Source: CAWFFV01 sp963814985 (lineage in GTDB: Bacteria > Chloroflexota > Ktedonobacteria > Ktedonobacterales > Ktedonobacteraceae). Taken from it: a stretch of 6,822 nucleotides of DNA. The stretch's first letter is position 1. Each line of letters begins with the position of its first letter. The stretch covers positions 1 through 6,822 of the forward strand of contig CAWFFV010000102.1 of assembly GCA_963814985.1 (NCBI GenBank), written 5' to 3'. Under the pieces are notes generated by a model. It was not told the origin of the DNA, ran no database searches, and saw only the letters and a program-made list of their open reading frames with translations. The translations under genes were made by a program, and so were the position numbers. Below, piece after piece: positions 5,568 through 6,822 of the stretch.

Positions 5568-6822
5568 CCAAACGAGCCGTTGCTATCACTGGAATCGGGA
5601 CTCTTACGCCAGCAGGAAGAGGGGTAGAAACGCTATGGACAAGTGTTTCCTCTGGTCACATATGCCCAGCCCCAATCGATCCTCAAAAGTACTTTGATCC
5701 TTCCGGATACGTCTGCCAGGTAGCAGGTCAAGTACCTTCTTTCAGTGAGCCACGCGTGTTGACGGAGGCGCTGATGGCACAGACAGATCGCTGCTCTCAA
5801 ATGGCCTTAATTGCCGTTCTTGATGCTCTCGAAATGGCAAAACTGCCAATGGATTTCCGTTCCGAGGGTTCACCAGTTGCACCGGAACGTGTGTCACTTA
5901 CGGTAGCCACCATTGCAGCCGGGTGGGCCTATCTTGAGCGTGAGATGCATAACCTCTGGACAAAAGGAATGGATGCAATGGGGCGCTATAGCCTCACAGC
6001 GGGTTTCCTCGCTGGTCCCCAGGGACACATAAGCATTCTATTTGGCATAGAAGGACGCGCTCGAACCTTTGTCTCTGAGCGAATAAGCGGTGCCCATGCG
6101 CTCATTGAAGGAGCCAAAGCCATTCAACGCGGCGATGCAGAGATTGTCATTGCTGGTGGAACTGAGACTCCACTTACTCCTCTCGCGTGGGCAGCTTATA
6201 ACACGTCTAACATGCTCCAGCCAACAACATCTCAGCCTGGAAACGTGTCAACCGCGTCTCGACCTTTTGTTCGTCAACATACGGGAATGTTTATTGGCGA
6301 AGGTAGTACGTTCCTTGTCCTTGAAGAGCGTGAGCACGCCTTACGAAGAGGAGTTCCTATTCTGGCCGAGGTTCGCGGGTGGAGTAGAGGTACAAGTCCA
6401 TATCCTTTAGGGGGAGCAAGAAAGCAGCCGGAAAAGGGGATAACGCAGGTTATGCATGCAAGTTTAGCACAGGCTGACATCCAGTCGACTGCAGTTGATG
6501 TGATATTTCCTGCTGGCCCTGCTCTTGCAGAAGAGGATTTAGCAGAAGAAGCGGCTATAAGGAGCATATTTGATCGATCTCTTCCCATTGTCACTCCTAA
6601 AACTGTCCTCGGACACTTGCTGAGCGCAGCGGAGGCGACAGATGTGGCGATCGCTACATTGGTGCTTAATCGCCGGATAGTCCGCCAACTCAGGACCAGC
6701 TATTGTGTTCTGAGTTCAATAGTACCAGTAATTGTACGGATCTCCCCATGAGACATGTACTTATCCTTTCCAGTGGGTTAGGTGGCATGCATGCCAGCCT
6801 CATTGTAAGTAAATCCGATGCC
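5564..6822 (+). pseudogene. Ketosynthase beta / chain-length factor, frameshifted near 6680 and cut by window end
   Basis: This is a thiolase-fold partner of KSalpha that lacks condensing activity; in type II polyketide synthases it sets chain length and helps make the starter by decarboxylation. It begins AVAITGIGTLTPAG and aligns throughout with the neighbour (ASRPF, FIGEGSTFLVLEEREHA). At the catalytic Cys position it has Arg173 (SERISG), and at the first His it has Ala317 (FPAGPA); only GH at 350-351 (PKTVLGH) remains. Read straight, the frame stops at 6749-6751 after 395 residues with a non-homologous tail (VRQLRTSYCV). One base appears missing near 6680: after NRRI the next frame gives PPTQDQ, then a characteristic LSSGLGGMHASLIV end at about 6765-6806, open to the last base. 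With that correction it would be about 420 residues at the window edge, so the true stop should be just beyond. It overlaps KSalpha by 4 bases. The frameshift could be real or a sequence error. Confidence 0.87.

Noticed and set aside
1..6822. tRNA, rRNA, CRISPR array, transposase or phage genes
   Set aside because: I saw no cloverleaf, spaced repeats, transposase motif or terminal inverted repeat pair with target duplication anywhere in the window.

Overview
The window most resembles a soil-type, spore-forming Chloroflexota genome of the class Ktedonobacteria. This rests on recollection of protein style, not on a search: the two minus-strand genes (a six-helix membrane protein with a HAMP-like region, and a small protein ending in a 'DG-x-RSV-x-x-IA-x-LL' helical module) look like families I associate with that class. 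A PHA synthase and a ketosynthase pair fit such a genome. Base composition is mosaic by eye: phaC is the most GC-rich part, the other genes sit near half GC, and about 3600-4150 is strongly AT-rich.

Layout. Positions 1-248 are a leader with a strong hairpin (106-140) and a good ribosome binding site for phaC. Positions 249-1993 (+) carry a full-length poly(3-hydroxyalkanoate) synthase, phaC, broken by about eight single-base frameshifts; its Cys/Asp/His catalytic residues and characteristic motifs all survive. Convergent to it, 3589-2011 (-) is a two-gene operon: a small unknown protein, then a membrane protein with a HAMP-like/coiled-coil tail and no output domain. Positions 3590-4277 are a divergent intergenic region with inverted repeats, a near-consensus promoter (TTGACT-N18-TATAAT), a 16-residue mini-ORF starting at the predicted transcription start, and what looks like the 3' remnant of a gene. 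Positions 4278-5567 (+) encode a ketosynthase alpha of type II polyketide synthase kind. It overlaps by ATGA a ketosynthase beta / chain-length factor (5564 to the window end), which has lost its catalytic Cys and is frameshifted near 6680.

How the genes work together. The two ketosynthase subunits are expected to form the KSalpha-KSbeta heterodimer that builds a polyketide chain on an acyl carrier protein, with further genes beyond the right edge. The minus-strand pair may be a small membrane sensory or regulatory unit. phaC would polymerise hydroxyacyl-CoA into storage polyester if it were translatable. The main points for a second look are the cluster of indels in phaC (recent pseudogene or local sequence error), the Arg in the chain-length factor where Gln is usual, and the leader/remnant upstream of the ketosynthases.
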